Assembly: GCF_000787575.1 (NCBI RefSeq)
Contig: NW_012236515.1
Location: 479,892-543,891 of the forward strand
Length of the DNA stretch: 64,000 bases
Direction: 5' to 3'
DNA from: Acytostelium subglobosum LB1
Taxonomy: Eukaryota > Evosea > Eumycetozoa > Acytosteliales > Acytosteliaceae
Below, piece after piece: positions 34,469 through 46,969 of the stretch. Numbering within the stretch: the stretch's first letter is position 1; each line of letters begins with the position of its first letter. The notes beneath the pieces were generated by a model that worked only from the letters and a program-made list of their open reading frames with translations, did not search any database and had not been told where the DNA came from. A program made the position numbers and the translations under genes.

Positions 34469-35841
34469 TCAACCTAACCTTTCTTCTTCCTTTGTTGTTC
34501 GGATGACGAATGGTATCATCTTTGTAGTCCTGGTACAAAGACGATGTTCCCAATGCTTCTTTGTCTCATCGATCAGAATCTTCTCCAACGACACCAAGTG
34601 ATTGGAGCTTATTCCTTCTGATTTGACGGTGGACACTGGTAGTTGTTGATCAATATACTCGGTCAACTGTTGCTGTCCAATGCTGGATACGACGATAAAG
34701 GTATGGTTGGCAGGCAGCGACACTCTACTAAAGTCATTTGGTCGAGTTGAGGGCGCAGAGAGCGCGCCGTCGAATATTGCATCGAGCTGGCCCATGTCTG
34801 CAGCATTTCCAGCTTCGATAATGAACATTGCTCGCTTGCATTTCTTGTTGACATCGGTCACCATCCTGTTTATCGCCTGCAGGTCGCTCTTGTCCAAAGG
34901 CGCTGGGCGCACCAGACATTCGTTGCTGTCCACCTTGAACAGGTCGTGATAGAACTGATTGAGGAGTTGGTCAATGTCATTCTTGCTGTTGGCCGGTGCC
35001 GACAGATGAATGGACAGTGGCTTAGAGGCGGCACGTCTACGTAGTGGCGCATAATGACTTTGGAATTGTTGGATCAGCTGTTCAGTGCCGATACCAATGT
35101 TGAGCGGTGCATTATCATCGCGGAACAAAGTAGTTTGATATCGATTATGTTTGTCCACCAGTGCTTGATTGAATGTTGTGATTTGGATTGTAGGCGGCAA
35201 TGACCAAACTTGTTTGATCAATCTGGATTGATGGATGGATGGGTCAGTCAGGACTGCCAATCAATCTCAATGGACCTCACAAACACTTACGTCTCTTGTG
35301 TACTTGATGGTGTTGTTAGAACCATGCCAACTATAAAAGCTACAAATACTGATAATATTAAGACAATGGCATACGTTCCGCACTTGTTATTTGATGTCTG
35401 TTGTTGTAGTTGTAGTAGTTGTTGATGGGGGACATCGACATCATCTTCATAATAAACATCATCATGGTCTTCAACAAGATTATCGATATCATTGACAGCA
35501 TCATCAACAACATGACCATCTACATTATTCTGTTTATCATTGATATTATTATCATCATTATCATAATCTAGATCTGTATCAAGTTGCTGTGAATCACTGC
35601 CCAATGACACTGTGGTAACATTATCTTCATCATCTTCTTCATTCTCTCCATCATCATCATCACCATCGTTGACTCGTTGATTATCATTGACCTTATTATT
35701 ATTATAATGACCATTGTTGTTGATGTCACCATTGACTACCATTGATTGCAATGGTTGTTGAGTAGTTGATGCAATGGCGTTTGTTTGTACATCATTATCT
35801 GTATCAAATGATAAGCCATTTATATTCGTTCGCTTTGACAT
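34469..35841 (-). CDS. single-pass membrane protein with a possible LAP1/torsin-cofactor-like luminal domain (434 aa)
   Basis: Exons are 35291..35841 and 34469..35222 (68-nt intron, GTAAGT donor). The N-terminal ~150 residues are extremely acidic and Asn/Asp-rich (for example DDDDGENEEDDED), followed by one hydrophobic helix (YAIVLILSVFVAFIVGMVL, about 157-176). No signal peptide is seen, so type II topology with the C-terminus in the lumen is expected. The C-terminal domain reads like a degenerate P-loop/AAA+ fold: PLSIHLSAPANSKNDID (strand plus Walker-A position without GKT), RAMFIIEAGNAADMGQLDAIFDG (Walker-B-like strand), then HTFIVVSSIG. LAP1/LULL1 torsin activators have this layout: acidic or basic N-terminus, one helix and a nucleotide-free AAA+-like luminal domain. 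This is inference from architecture; identity is not proven. Confidence 0.6.
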
Positions 35842-36335
35842 GTTATACTGTTGATCTATTGATCATCTGATCAGATAATTGAATGATTATAACATTGGTG
35901 AAGTTCAAACAAAACATCCCACCACAGTAACCTTTGCACTACTTTTTGGTCAAGTCCCAACAACATTTAAAATATAAATATAATTAAAGGAGGTTTCATT
36001 GGTGGACCATACAAGACACATTAAAACAAGAATTACTTTATATAAATATTATTATATTTATAACAAACAAATGTATACTTGTTGGGTTGTCCAGTAATGT
36101 TCAAACTATCTTTGGAAAAGGAGACATCAACAACGTGGGGTGATTTTATCTAAAATTCACTGAATCAAAGGAGAAACCCGAATTTCTGTCACAATTCAAA
36201 CAATATCCTTGTCGGCAACATTAAGTGATCATTTGAATGGTTATCTTTAAACATTATATTGTAATACAAATAATATCAACAACTATATTATATTTATATC
36301 TACCTTGTATCATATATATATTTAAATAATAAGAA
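35842..36335. other. divergent promoter region between membrane protein and E2 gene
   Basis: No gene seen. Very AT-rich, with TATATATATTTAAATAATAAG directly before the E2 start codon and further TATAAATA-like elements at about 36040-36060. Confidence 0.5.
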
Positions 36336-36885
36336 ATGGCTACATTAAATACATTTAGTAATAATAATAAAGCAGTTTATAGAATAATGAGTGACCTGAA
36401 ACAAATAAGTGATCAATCACCGGATGGAGTATCAGCAGCTCCAAGTGATAAGAGAAATTTATTGAATTGGACTGCAACAATAGTAGGACCTGATGAAACA
36501 CCTTTCGAAGGAGGTATCTTCAACCTCTCAATATCATTCACAGAGCATTATCCAGAGCAACCTCCAAAGATAAAATTCACCACCGATATATTTCATCCAA
36601 ATGGTAAATATACAATATTAATATTAAGTTGGAGTTGAATATTCATCAATCATTACTGACCCTTTCATAGTTTATCCAGATGGATCAATATGTTTGGATA
36701 TATTGACCACAAGATGGTCACCTGTACATACTTTATACTCAATTTTGACATCTATTCAATCATTGTTGACTGATGAGAACCCAGATTCACCGGCCAATCC
36801 TGAGGCTGCCAACCTCTACATCAGTGATCGCAAAGCTTACCGAAGAAGAGTTAGACTTTATGTGGAGAGAAGCTCAAACTTCTAG
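36336..36885 (+). CDS. ubiquitin-conjugating enzyme E2, Rad6/UBE2A type (160 aa)
   Basis: Transfers activated ubiquitin to substrates with an E3; Rad6-type enzymes act in post-replication DNA repair and histone H2B ubiquitination. Exons are 36336..36603 and 36671..36885. Splicing joins FHPN to [12 protein letters not shown], restoring the HPN motif and placing the catalytic Cys at residue 97. The core shows [19 protein letters not shown], the [10 protein letters not shown] strand, [19 protein letters not shown] and the DPNPDSPAN-type loop ([12 protein letters not shown]). The N-terminus is about nine residues longer than in Rad6, and the C-terminus lacks a Rad6-style acidic tail, as in animal UBE2A/B. 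Other UBC families (UBE2D and others) are less likely because of the [13 protein letters not shown] block. Confidence 0.92.
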
Positions 36886-37124
36886 GAAATGATGATAATG
36901 ATTTGTGAGGTGGCACCTCTCTTATACATATTGTAATATTTTATTAAAAGAATGGAAACAATTTGTTGTTCCATCGCATTCAAATGTTTGGTCAGTCAAT
37001 CAAATACACTTGAGTTTTCACTTCATTTTTGATCACAACACAACTATTATACTGTTCATCAACCAACCAAATCATTAACAATAATCAGTGATACAAATAC
37101 TACTATTATTAATATATCATCAAC

Positions 37125-39509
37125 ATGTTAACTTTGATCCAGTCAAATATTATTGTGTCTGTGTTGACGAACAGAGTGCTACTTAGGATAATCTCAGCAA
37201 AGATTAGAAAGATACATATTGATCAACAAGGTAGATATTTATTCAATACAATCAATAGTTTGGTAATCAAGAACACTTGGGTGATGTACCTATACAAATA
37301 TCAACATTGGACCGATTGTAGTATCATCTTGAAGAACAAGCATTATGGATTGTTACGCGATCGTATCAAGTGTGGTCTGCACATTGATGCTCCAGACAAT
37401 TTAACTATAGTGTTAGTGGTAGGCAGTGATATTGACAACTACACATTCGACTTGCTCTACACTCGATTTCAGAGATGCTTCCACGCCATCGGCAATCTGC
37501 TAAACGATTCAATCCAGTCTGGAAACCTCCACATTACCCGAACACTACTTCTCAATCATTCACAATCTCAGCCCAATGAATATGGAAAAAGATTGTGGCA
37601 GTCGGCCATTGACAGCAAGAGTATTAATATGATCAAGTTACTACTGGAGTTTGGATACATCGACATGGAAAGGGTCGATCATACTGAGTTTACAAAGAAA
37701 ATCATATCTACCCACTCCAGCACTTTGATCAGATATATGTTAGGTGATCAATCATTCTCCAACGATCTACCTTTGATGATCAGATCACTGGCACCCAAGC
37801 ACTTACAGGATATTCTCTTGACAGGGGACCTCGAGCTCTTTGATATTTTGTTGCCAAACACAAGCATGATAGTTGTCCAAGTACCAAAGGTTGACATAAT
37901 CACAAATGTTCAAGTCCTTAAGAATGCAACGTCATTGGAGCAACATGTAGAGCACTTTGAGCGCATGATTCAATACAGGTTGATTGATAGAGAAATGATC
38001 ACTGATCAGATGGTCAACTCATCACTCACCAAGTCAAGAAGTTGTGTCCATGGAATACCTGGCTTATTGTGTGACCCAATGGACATCAGTGAAGGGTACC
38101 TACTGACCATCGTCAAACTCCTACTTATTGTCAAGACCCCTGAAATAAGCCCAGGAGTGGTCGACTTGATCAAAAAGATCCTAAGCGAATATGTTCACAC
38201 TGGTGATGGCACACTCATTCCATTCCTTTCAGACTATTGCAAATCATTGCCGGATGCAAAGTTGATTTACTTGCTCCAAACTATCATCGATCATGGCACT
38301 TTGACACAGGCTACACTTCTGATCAAATATATGGTCACGATTGATTCACATAACTTTCTAAATCTTGGCATTCAACCATATAAAGATGGACAACTCTTCC
38401 AGAAGTTCATGAGTGCGCACAAAACAGAACTCAAGCTCCATGTACTTATGCTACTCTACGAGCACAATGCAGCCCCATTTGGATTGGGTGAGAGACTCAT
38501 TCCTTTCGATGGATCGATGGAAATGCTCCAGTTGATCGCTCCAAAGCTGAAAAATATGGGCCTGACCCATCTCATATTCAAAGACATTCATCATTTTGAG
38601 TATGTGTACAACTTGGATCGATCACTTATCAAATTAAGTGAACATCTTCATCTTGCCATTGGGCTGGGACGACTTGAAATGGTGAAGTTCCTCTCAAAGC
38701 ACAAACGTCTATCCAAAGACCACACTTGGTATATCGGTAATCGGCCACATCATGGCATACTCAAGGTTATCATGGATAAAATCCCAGATTATACATCATA
38801 TTGGAAGGAAATAGGAAGTATTGGAGACATTGGGATGGCTGAGTTTGCAATCAAATATATCAACAGTATAAACATGAAACGAGCATCCAAGGAGACTATA
38901 CCATTGGATAACAGAGTTACATTAATGTTGATCATGGCTATATATAATAATCAAATTGATTTTATCATTCATATACTCAATAATCATGGATCATTGGTGT
39001 TGTATGATCAGTTATATCTAGACACCGTCCTAAAGGGCAACTTGGATCTAATTGATGTAATCTTTGGTATGTTCCCAATTAAGATCAGCTTGGACAAGGT
39101 TGATGTATCCTATGTATCCACTCCTGGTATCATCAATCGTAATCAAATCCTCCAAATGATCAGCGATATCCTCCTACAGCAGATGTATGGGGAGCCAATC
39201 CTGGACTGCCTTCTCAGGCATGCTGGTGATGAAGCAAGTGCAAGAATCAAATCACTTGTGATACCTTTGTACGCTACTGACTTGGTCAATAAGCAGAACC
39301 ATGTGATGCTCCAGCATCTCTTGGATATTGGAGCAACACTCCAACAGAACATATCATCCAAATACAAGTCCATCCCTGCCATTCAATCAATATTGGATCA
39401 ATATAGGAGGAAGAGAGACAGGGAAGACAATGATCATGTTGGCTTTGGTAATGGTGGCGATGATGACGAGAGTGAGCAACAACAATCAAAGATGAACAAA
39501 ATAGACTAA
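37125..39509 (+). CDS. large dictyostelid protein with divergent ankyrin-like repeats (794 aa)
   Basis: Single exon. I do not recognise a named orthologue. The N-terminus (FRI/LLRIISAKIRKIHI ... YLYKYQHWTDCSIILKNKH) resembles the start of many dictyostelid ankyrin/F-box proteins. From about residue 130 come irregular helical hairpins resembling ankyrin units (LHITRTLLLNHSQSQP, MIKLLLEFGYIDME, LELFDILLPN, LEMVKFLSKHKRLS, IDFIIHILNNHGSL, HVMLQHLLDIGATLQQ), lacking the TPLH core, so this is a degenerate ankyrin array. The C-terminus is charged and ends EQQQSKMNKID. Start chosen at the first Met; no intron evident. Closely spaced genes lie on either side (239 nt after E2; convergent with the FNIP gene). 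Confidence 0.78.
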   Translation: MLTLIQSNIIVSVLTNRVLLRIISAKIRKIHIDQQGRYLFNTINSLVIKNTWVMYLYKYQHWTDCSIILKNKHYGLLRDRIKCGLHIDAPDNLTIVLVVGSDIDNYTFDLLYTRFQRCFHAIGNLLNDSIQSGNLHITRTLLLNHSQSQPNEYGKRLWQSAIDSKSINMIKLLLEFGYIDMERVDHTEFTKKIISTHSSTLIRYMLGDQSFSNDLPLMIRSLAPKHLQDILLTGDLELFDILLPNTSMIVVQVPKVDIITNVQVLKNATSLEQHVEHFERMIQYRLIDREMITDQMVNSSLTKSRSCVHGIPGLLCDPMDISEGYLLTIVKLLLIVKTPEISPGVVDLIKKILSEYVHTGDGTLIPFLSDYCKSLPDAKLIYLLQTIIDHGTLTQATLLIKYMVTIDSHNFLNLGIQPYKDGQLFQKFMSAHKTELKLHVLMLLYEHNAAPFGLGERLIPFDGSMEMLQLIAPKLKNMGLTHLIFKDIHHFEYVYNLDRSLIKLSEHLHLAIGLGRLEMVKFLSKHKRLSKDHTWYIGNRPHHGILKVIMDKIPDYTSYWKEIGSIGDIGMAEFAIKYINSINMKRASKETIPLDNRVTLMLIMAIYNNQIDFIIHILNNHGSLVLYDQLYLDTVLKGNLDLIDVIFGMFPIKISLDKVDVSYVSTPGIINRNQILQMISDILLQQMYGEPILDCLLRHAGDEASARIKSLVIPLYATDLVNKQNHVMLQHLLDIGATLQQNISSKYKSIPAIQSILDQYRRKRDREDNDHVGFGNGGDDDESEQQQSKMNKID

Positions 39510-39686
39510 TAAATCAATAATCAAGGCAATCATATAATTGTTTGTAAATGACTATCACATATAATAGAGTCATGTTTGTTGTGATCATGCCCCTAATTAA
39601 ATTAATATACATTTGAAGTGGATTGGAGGAATGATTAGTGGTCTTGATCAATCTGATGATCACACCTAGTTGTTCCTGACATTTCT

Positions 39687-41786
39687 TTATTTCTTTCTTC
39701 TTTTGTTCTTTGACAAAGGTGACTTCTTGGTAGCAGCAACTACAGGTGGTTCAGGGATACTCTCAAGGGATGCATCTCCAAACAACTCTGCGATCTTGGC
39801 AAGAGCTTTAGCCAATTTGGCATTTGATTCAGCCAACTGGGTCTTGAGCGAATCATTCTCGTTGGTCAGCCGGTGTACCATCTCCTCCATGTTGACCATC
39901 TTCTCTCCATATACATCCATTTTGAAGAATTGAATGTTGTGTCGATCAGACACAACGATGGAGCACCATTGATCAAGCTTGCGTAGTTGTGTCGTCCAAA
40001 TCACATCCCCCTTGGTGATGTTGATATCGTATGCATCTGCATTTGGCACGGCTCTGACCACTGCCTTGAGGAACTGTGCTCGTTGTTTGAATGCCGCGCC
40101 AGTGGCATGGATTGTCAATGTCTTGATTGGTACTGTCACTGGACGAATCGTCGACACCTTGGCGGTCAGCGTCACTGATGCCAACGTGAGATGATCCACA
40201 GGGCACTTGACATGTTGGAGTTGAAGAATTGATGGTATCGAGAGATTGGTGAGCTTCCTTGGGAACACGATATCATCCTTTGGCGTGCCACCCAGTATCA
40301 AAGTGGTAAGTGATGGTGGTAGCACGCCATCTGTGAAGCCAAAAGTATATTGATTGCCAAGCTTCATGTAAGTGAGTGAGTCGGGCAGTTGACCAGGTAA
40401 GAAATCAAATTCAAACATGTCTCCCATCTCCAACCAGGTAAGAGATGACGGTAGTGCTCCAGTCTCGATGTCACGATTGAATAAACCCCGAATAAGGAGT
40501 GTGTGGATCGATGACGGTAGGCACCCCTTGAAGATTTGACTATCGAAGGTATAGCTCATGGTAAGTTTGGTTATTGATTCGGGCAGGTAGCCAGGTTCGA
40601 TCGCTCCGGTAAAGCCATAGGCGAACATTAGGTCTGTGACTGAGTCTGGAATCAATCCAACGCCAAGGTATCCATTGTAGTTCAGTCGAGTGAGCGATGA
40701 ATCGGGCATGAATGGCACGGGCTCCTCTTCATTCGAAAGAAAGTAATCATTTATAAGTGACAACTTTGTTAATGAGCTGGGGAACACTACTGAGGGGAAT
40801 AGGTCATTGCATTCCAGGCGCATCTTTGTGATCGATGTTGGATAGGGAGCAGACTTGACAACTTGAGTGAACTTGGAGAACTTTAAGCTGGTGAGGGTTG
40901 TGGGAAGGACACCAGGTGCAAATGGATGTTCGTAGTAATTATCGCCAACAAAGGATAGTGAGGTGAGGGAGGGAGGCAGGGAGCCCACAATGAATGGTTG
41001 ATTGTAATCATTGCCCAGCACCAAGGTCTTGAGTCCTGCTGGAAGAGTTCCCGGAAGGAACTCATAATCGTACACCGACTCGGGGTCGAATGTCAGCGAG
41101 GTGAGGGTGGACGGGAGCATGCCCTCGAGCACGCCTTCAAAGTTTGGACCAATCTTGAGCTCCATAAGCGACGGAGGAAGTGAGCGTGGATGAAGGTCGT
41201 GGTCAAACTCACTACCAAGATTGAGAGAGGTGAGTGTTTGTGGTAGGAAACCGGGCATCAGTTCACATTCGAACTCGTCACCAAGATTGAGAGTGGTGAG
41301 CCCAGGCGGGAGACAATCTTTGTTGAGTACTGGCGCCTGTGTGTGGGGCAGTATCAACGTCTTGAGTGATTTGGGAAGGTTGGTCAGGATGATGTCTCTT
41401 GGGTAAAATGGATCGAATATTAACGTTGTTAGAGTTGGTGGCAGTGTGTCAGAGTTGATCAACTTGTTGTACTTTGGTCCAAGAGTGAGTGATGTGACTG
41501 ATGCGGGGAACTTGACTTGTTTAGAATCGTTGTATACTAATACACCATTGTTGATCATTGACTCCAATGTTGATGATGTAGACAATGATTCTGCCACCGA
41601 TGTTATTTTAGAATTGAGTTCTTTTGCTATTTGAGGTAGTTTAGACAATCTTAAATTATATCTAATGTGTATCTCTATTAAATATCTCTTTGAACTTAAT
41701 CCCAAACAAACAAGATCAATGTAACATCCTTCATCTTTCAACATATTACATATTGATCTAAATAGCAATATAGGTAATGTATCCAT
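39687..41786 (-). CDS. FNIP-repeat protein with C-terminal coiled coil (699 aa)
   Basis: Longest FNIP gene here, single exon. The F-box-like N-terminus (MDTLPILLFRSICNML) is followed by FNIP-type repeats from about residue 90 to 500, several with FN replaced by FE, YE or YN, so the array is more divergent than in the 2.5-10.6 kb group. The C-terminus is different too: a stretch of beta-rich sequence, then a coiled coil (VNMEEMVHRLTNENDSLKTQL, then AESNAKLAKALAKIAEL) and a Lys-rich end (SPLSKNKRRKK) that could be a nuclear signal. It lies 138 bp downstream of the ARM/F-box paralogue, in the same order as at 4.3-8.9 kb. Confidence 0.9.
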   Translation of the reverse strand: MDTLPILLFRSICNMLKDEGCYIDLVCLGLSSKRYLIEIHIRYNLRLSKLPQIAKELNSKITSVAESLSTSSTLESMINNGVLVYNDSKQVKFPASVTSLTLGPKYNKLINSDTLPPTLTTLIFDPFYPRDIILTNLPKSLKTLILPHTQAPVLNKDCLPPGLTTLNLGDEFECELMPGFLPQTLTSLNLGSEFDHDLHPRSLPPSLMELKIGPNFEGVLEGMLPSTLTSLTFDPESVYDYEFLPGTLPAGLKTLVLGNDYNQPFIVGSLPPSLTSLSFVGDNYYEHPFAPGVLPTTLTSLKFSKFTQVVKSAPYPTSITKMRLECNDLFPSVVFPSSLTKLSLINDYFLSNEEEPVPFMPDSSLTRLNYNGYLGVGLIPDSVTDLMFAYGFTGAIEPGYLPESITKLTMSYTFDSQIFKGCLPSSIHTLLIRGLFNRDIETGALPSSLTWLEMGDMFEFDFLPGQLPDSLTYMKLGNQYTFGFTDGVLPPSLTTLILGGTPKDDIVFPRKLTNLSIPSILQLQHVKCPVDHLTLASVTLTAKVSTIRPVTVPIKTLTIHATGAAFKQRAQFLKAVVRAVPNADAYDINITKGDVIWTTQLRKLDQWCSIVVSDRHNIQFFKMDVYGEKMVNMEEMVHRLTNENDSLKTQLAESNAKLAKALAKIAELFGDASLESIPEPPVVAATKKSPLSKNKRRKK

Positions 41787-41924
41787 TTTATCTCTACATC
41801 TTATTATTTGTTAGCAAAATTGAAAATGAAGTTGAAGTTGAGCAATGCTTGAATTTGGGTTAACTCGTGGGTCGCGAACATGGAGTCTCCAACCATGCAA
41901 TGACATTACATGTATGAGGTAATA

Positions 41925-44900
41925 TCAACATATTGGAGTTTGGATGGAGATGTTGATGTTGTGTTCAATGTCCTTGATTGATATTGATAGTGTGGATAAT
42001 GTTGGATATTGTTTGATATGTTGTACAAGTTGATTTAGACGTTGTTCCAGTGATGATGGATCATGACTTACCAGCGACTCTATCAATCTTTCAATATTGT
42101 TGAAATTGATTTCCATTGATATGATTGGTGTTGTACTCTTTGTAGGTAGCAATGACTCCAAGTTCCTAAGGTCCTGGATATTGAACACCAATGACAATGA
42201 CTTGCTAATATTGTTGGAGTACATTTGTTCGATATAATTGGTCAGGTGACCAGCATCATCAAGATTGTCAAAGTGTTTCCAACCTGGTACTTCGAACTTA
42301 TTATGATGTATGTACAATGTTGATACATTGTTGTACTTGGGCATTGTTTTGTACTTTGATAAATATGATCGATGTACATGTAATGTGACCTGGTCTTGGA
42401 TAGTATTTTGAAGATTTAAATCCCATACTCCAGGTCTGGCCTGCATCCTAATAATGCATCCATTCAATGTTGGATCTGGATCCGAGGAGGATGAGTCGGT
42501 GACCTTCAAAGTGGTGAGGGGATGGAGGATGGGCTTGAACAAGGACTCGATGTGAATCGATTGAATGATGTTTGGACGCCTATTGATGAAGTGATGCATC
42601 ATATCGGTTCCTTTTTGGATGTTGACAAATGGTCTGCGATCACTTAATTGTTTCTCCACACGATCAATCGCTAGGTATGCCTTGGTATCGGTAACTTGGA
42701 TGAAAGTGAGTCGTTCGAGATTGGGAGCATTATTCACGCGCACACTCGTGTCATTCATGGTCATTGAGATGTAGTGAATGTTCAATCTCACTAGTCTGGC
42801 AAGACATTGTGGCAACATGGATAATGGTACATGTATGAGATCGAATGCATTCATGTGACGTGGCGTATCCTGTAAGAGACATAATGGTGATCCAACATGT
42901 TTGAGTGTTGAGTGTATCTTGATTGTTGGGGTCACCTGGTTGGTCAGTGTCCAAGCGCATGCACTATGGAACATCTTGCTCACATGGGACAATGACGACA
43001 CGATCCATGTTTGATGCCTTCCCATGCTCGTCACAGGGTTGTCCACATCCTCGAAAGTCGCCATGCATAATAGTTGGATTATATGTTTGAGTACCACGAC
43101 TGGAAGTATGGGGAGAGGACTGGCGGCAGACGTATGGTGAGGGATGATGACCATGGACTTGATGATTGATTGTTGTTTGAATGACCTGAACTCATCGAGT
43201 TGTTCTTTGATCTGTATCTGATCGTCATAAAGGGGAAGTGATCCAAGGAGAATATGCTTGAACTTCTTGAAGTTGACGCCACCAAATGTTTGCCAAAGGT
43301 ACGCATACTTGAGGAGGTGGAACACTGGTCGCGCGAGTCCAACACCATGGAGTTGTTGTCTCAACAATACGAGTGATTGCGAGGTGTAATGTTGGTTGAC
43401 ATGAGAGCAGATACGCTTCTTGCTCCGATGCATCTTGATGTTGATGTACTCGATCCATGCCTGGCTGGGATTGTTACACGCTTGGATGAATGACGCAGTG
43501 TGTTCTGATGGCTTGCACTCCCTCGTCGCATACCTATCAACTGGCCAACAGATAACCTTGAGCAGACGAATGACCATTGATCTCTGCTGGTCGCTCAACA
43601 TTGACTGTCGCTGGCATCTTGTGAGCAGGTCGATGTTCCTCCATCTCTCACTGTCCACAGGCGTGACCTTTGTCGACAAGTAAGTCTTGAGCTCGACAGG
43701 GTAGGTGTCGATCACTTCTTGATTGAGTGATACTGATGCGTACTCGTCTGCGTTGACGAGCAATTGTGCAAAGGCATGATATATGAATCCTTGATTGCTC
43801 GTTGCAACGTACAATCTAATCAAGCCCTTGGCAATGATGTTGTTGTCCAATGATGATTGTTCATTGTGTCGGATGGCGCCCACTTTGAAGTCCTTGACAG
43901 CAGTGATGAGTGGCCAGGGAAGCTTGTAAGGTGGCTCATTCATTGACTTTGTGAGGCATTCAAGTATGCTATCCATCATCACCAGGCCATATCTAACTTG
44001 TATCTCTTTGATTATGTGCTCATCATATTGATGGTAGACCTTGGCGAATGCCTCGCTGCCCAAATGCCTGATCATTGCACTGGCCACATGCAATCGATGA
44101 ATGGACTTGAAGTACTTATTAAAGTATTGTTCAAATGGATGTAGTTGTGACATGAAGATGTAGATTATCTCACATCTACCCTTGTGATCATCATTGTCCA
44201 GATGAGTGTCCACCAGTTGTCTACGATTGTCCATGAAGATACCAAGCTCATCATATCTAAACAAGTGTAGATGGTCATGTCTGACGTCAACACAATGTTT
44301 AAGTATGTACCTGATAAGGTTGAGTGATGTGATGGGTTAGCGATCAATCACATGATCAATCACAACATGATCGAGCGAATACATACTCCAACACCAGTGT
44401 CTTATGTTTGGTGTAGAGAGTGCATTGGGACTTGGACTGGATCGAGGCAAGGTAGTTCATCTTGGCTTGGACGATGTTCTTGAAGAACCATGGTGGAGGG
44501 GATGGTTCCAGGAACCATTTATTGAGTACACGCTCAACTCGATCATTGCCCAATGCTGATGTGATGCGTTGGTACATCGTGGTGATATGACGATGATTGT
44601 TATATTGGTTATCCTTTACATTGTTGAGTGTTGCAATGATGAGTGATGAGTAGTGAGTGGCGAGTTGATCACGTTGATCATTGTTATTGGTGATGGTCAC
44701 GATTGATTTGATGAGGTTGTTGAGGAAGGTCTGATCAAATAGGAACCAGAATGTATCACGATCATACTCAATGGATGCAATCTGAAGTAGTGAGATGGTC
44801 AGGTCGACTGGAGTGATTGTCATGCCATTCAATGTTGTCAGCTGATTGACATTGATGATGCCATGCTTGGTGCTGTGTGGGCCTGTTGTAACAAAGTCAA

Positions 44901-45080
44901 TCGATGTTAATATATCAATGATCCTTGTACCGAGTGAGGGTTGTTGTATAAAAGACTGTGAAGGAATGGTTGTAAGTATGATTGATTGATTAATTGACTG
45001 GCACATTAAGTTACATTTGATATCCTGGGCAGTCCATTGATGATGTCTAGAGTAGTGAATGATTGGTCAAGTAGTTCCAT
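41925..45080 (-). CDS. large ARM-like plus F-box-like protein (paralogue of 4.3-7.2 kb gene), 1006 aa
   Basis: Exons are 45015..45080, 44387..44955 and 41925..44310. The first exon (MELLDQSFTTLDIINGLP) was found by pairing a GTAACT donor with a CACAG acceptor; without it the gene has only a low-complexity pseudo-start. The N-terminal ~500 residues are helical and repeat-like. An F-box-like helix pair follows (LPILPVVVLKHIIQLL), then a conserved family block HMNAFDLIHVPLSMLPQCLA, and a beta/Leu-rich C-terminal half. The intron after KTLVLE falls at the same position as in the other family member, supporting common origin. Function unknown; the F-box would suggest a role in SCF-type ubiquitin ligases. 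Confidence 0.8.
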
Positions 45081-45229
45081 GTTGCTATACATATACTACA
45101 TGATGAGGTTAGACAGATTGATCAAATGATTCCAATCATGCCAGGCGCGAGTTTTTGATCACTTCACGATCAGATATTTATTGATCGAGATCCTGTCATT
45201 CTAGTCCTTCCAATCAATCATCCAATCAA

Positions 45230-46918
45230 TCATGATGGTGCCATTGGGAAACAAGACTGAGTGTCGAATTGCATTGAGAAGCTCTCCAGTGTCTTTAGGT
45301 TGACCATGACAACGGTGCCAGTGGTATGGAAGTCTGGAACAAGGATCAGTCGGATCTGCTCACCTTTCTCACCCTGCACCAACCTGGTCTCAAAGCGATC
45401 GTTGTTGCCAATAAAGTATACGTGTGGACATTGCTCAATGATGAACGGATCATGCTCCATCGCAGCACAAGCCAATGTGTCTGGAGCTGTTGGTGCCAGA
45501 TGTCTCCACACAAGCATCTTCTCCATCAGCTCAAGCTTGTCAGGCATATCAATATATCTCGATGCATTATCAAGGTTCTGGCCAGATGTTCCAAGGAATC
45601 TGTTGTGTGATTGATCGATTGAGTGAGTGAGCGAGTGATGGGTCCTTGCCTCAGATCCATTCATTCATGCACTTACATTCTTCCTCCAATCTCAGACTCA
45701 TAAGGATTGGACACTGGATTAAAGTTGGTATTCTGGTAGCTGAATGGGAATTGGCAGAAGTTGAGTGGTAGCTGTGGTAGTGAAAGGTTGGTAGGGTCTG
45801 TGGCTCCAGGTAGGACTATATGACGTGTGTTGCGTTGCTGTCAGTAAGGTGATCACCTCCCAGAGGAACATGACTGATTCAATTCAATTCTTACCATCTA
45901 CAGGGATTGACTGACACAGGTCACTGAGTATGGCATCAAACTCTTTGATTGGCAAAGCCAGCTTCTGTTGTCTTGATTGTATCTCCTGTTTGGTGCGATA
46001 CTTCATGAAGCTCTCTTGGCTATCCGGTTGCTTGTATATTGAGTTGCCAGCAATGATCAATCTGGATATCCTAGATGCAAACTTCTGGTCCTATTGTTGT
46101 TGATAGTGTGAGAGGTGTCAGTAAAGCGAGTCCTCGATCCATCCTGTTGATGACCCGGGTACATACACTGAGTGATCCAAGGTTGCCGCTGAGGTAGTCC
46201 ATCAATAAATTTACACTGAGCACAGAGTTGGGATGTCCAATGTTCAGACCTGATGCAATACACACGTAGACATCCTCTTCCAGGCTCTCTGTGAGTTGAG
46301 AAGGAGGTAGTTTGGTTAGGTACTGCGCTGTACCGCCACTTCAGACGTCTACGCCGGGGCGAAGGTACATACCAATGCGCTTGATATAGGGCTGGGGAGC
46401 CAATCCTGCGGGGACAATGTCGAGCACTTCAAACTCTGCACTGGGCAGTCCTCTACCTCTTATAGCCACGTTCAGTCCAGTCAGATAGCTATCGACCAAT
46501 GTCTTGTCACCAATGAGCTTCACACGACCTGTCTCATCCTCCAAGATCAATACATCACCCTCACCCAAGAACGATGAGCGTTGTGGAGGCAGTGGTAGGA
46601 TGGCACGCTAATGTTGTGCGTGTATGTGTATGTGTTAGCGAGCTAGTCGAGTCGAAGCGAGGCGAGGCGTGGCGAAGGTAATATTCATACGTCTTGAGCA
46701 TATTGTTTCAGAATGTTTGGCTTGAGTGGCATCTCTTTGTAGAGTGTACCGATGAGGATGCACTCCTCGCCGGGCTTAAGATGCAGGATCTTGTTGATAC
46801 TCATTGATGGCCATCTTCTCTCCACCGTTGAGAACAACACAGGTAACAGCTTCTCCAAACGATCTGTGTAGATATAGTTGAACTGTCTTGTTGATGCAGT
46901 ATTCGTGGTGTTTCTATT

Positions 46919-46969
<51 letters not shown>

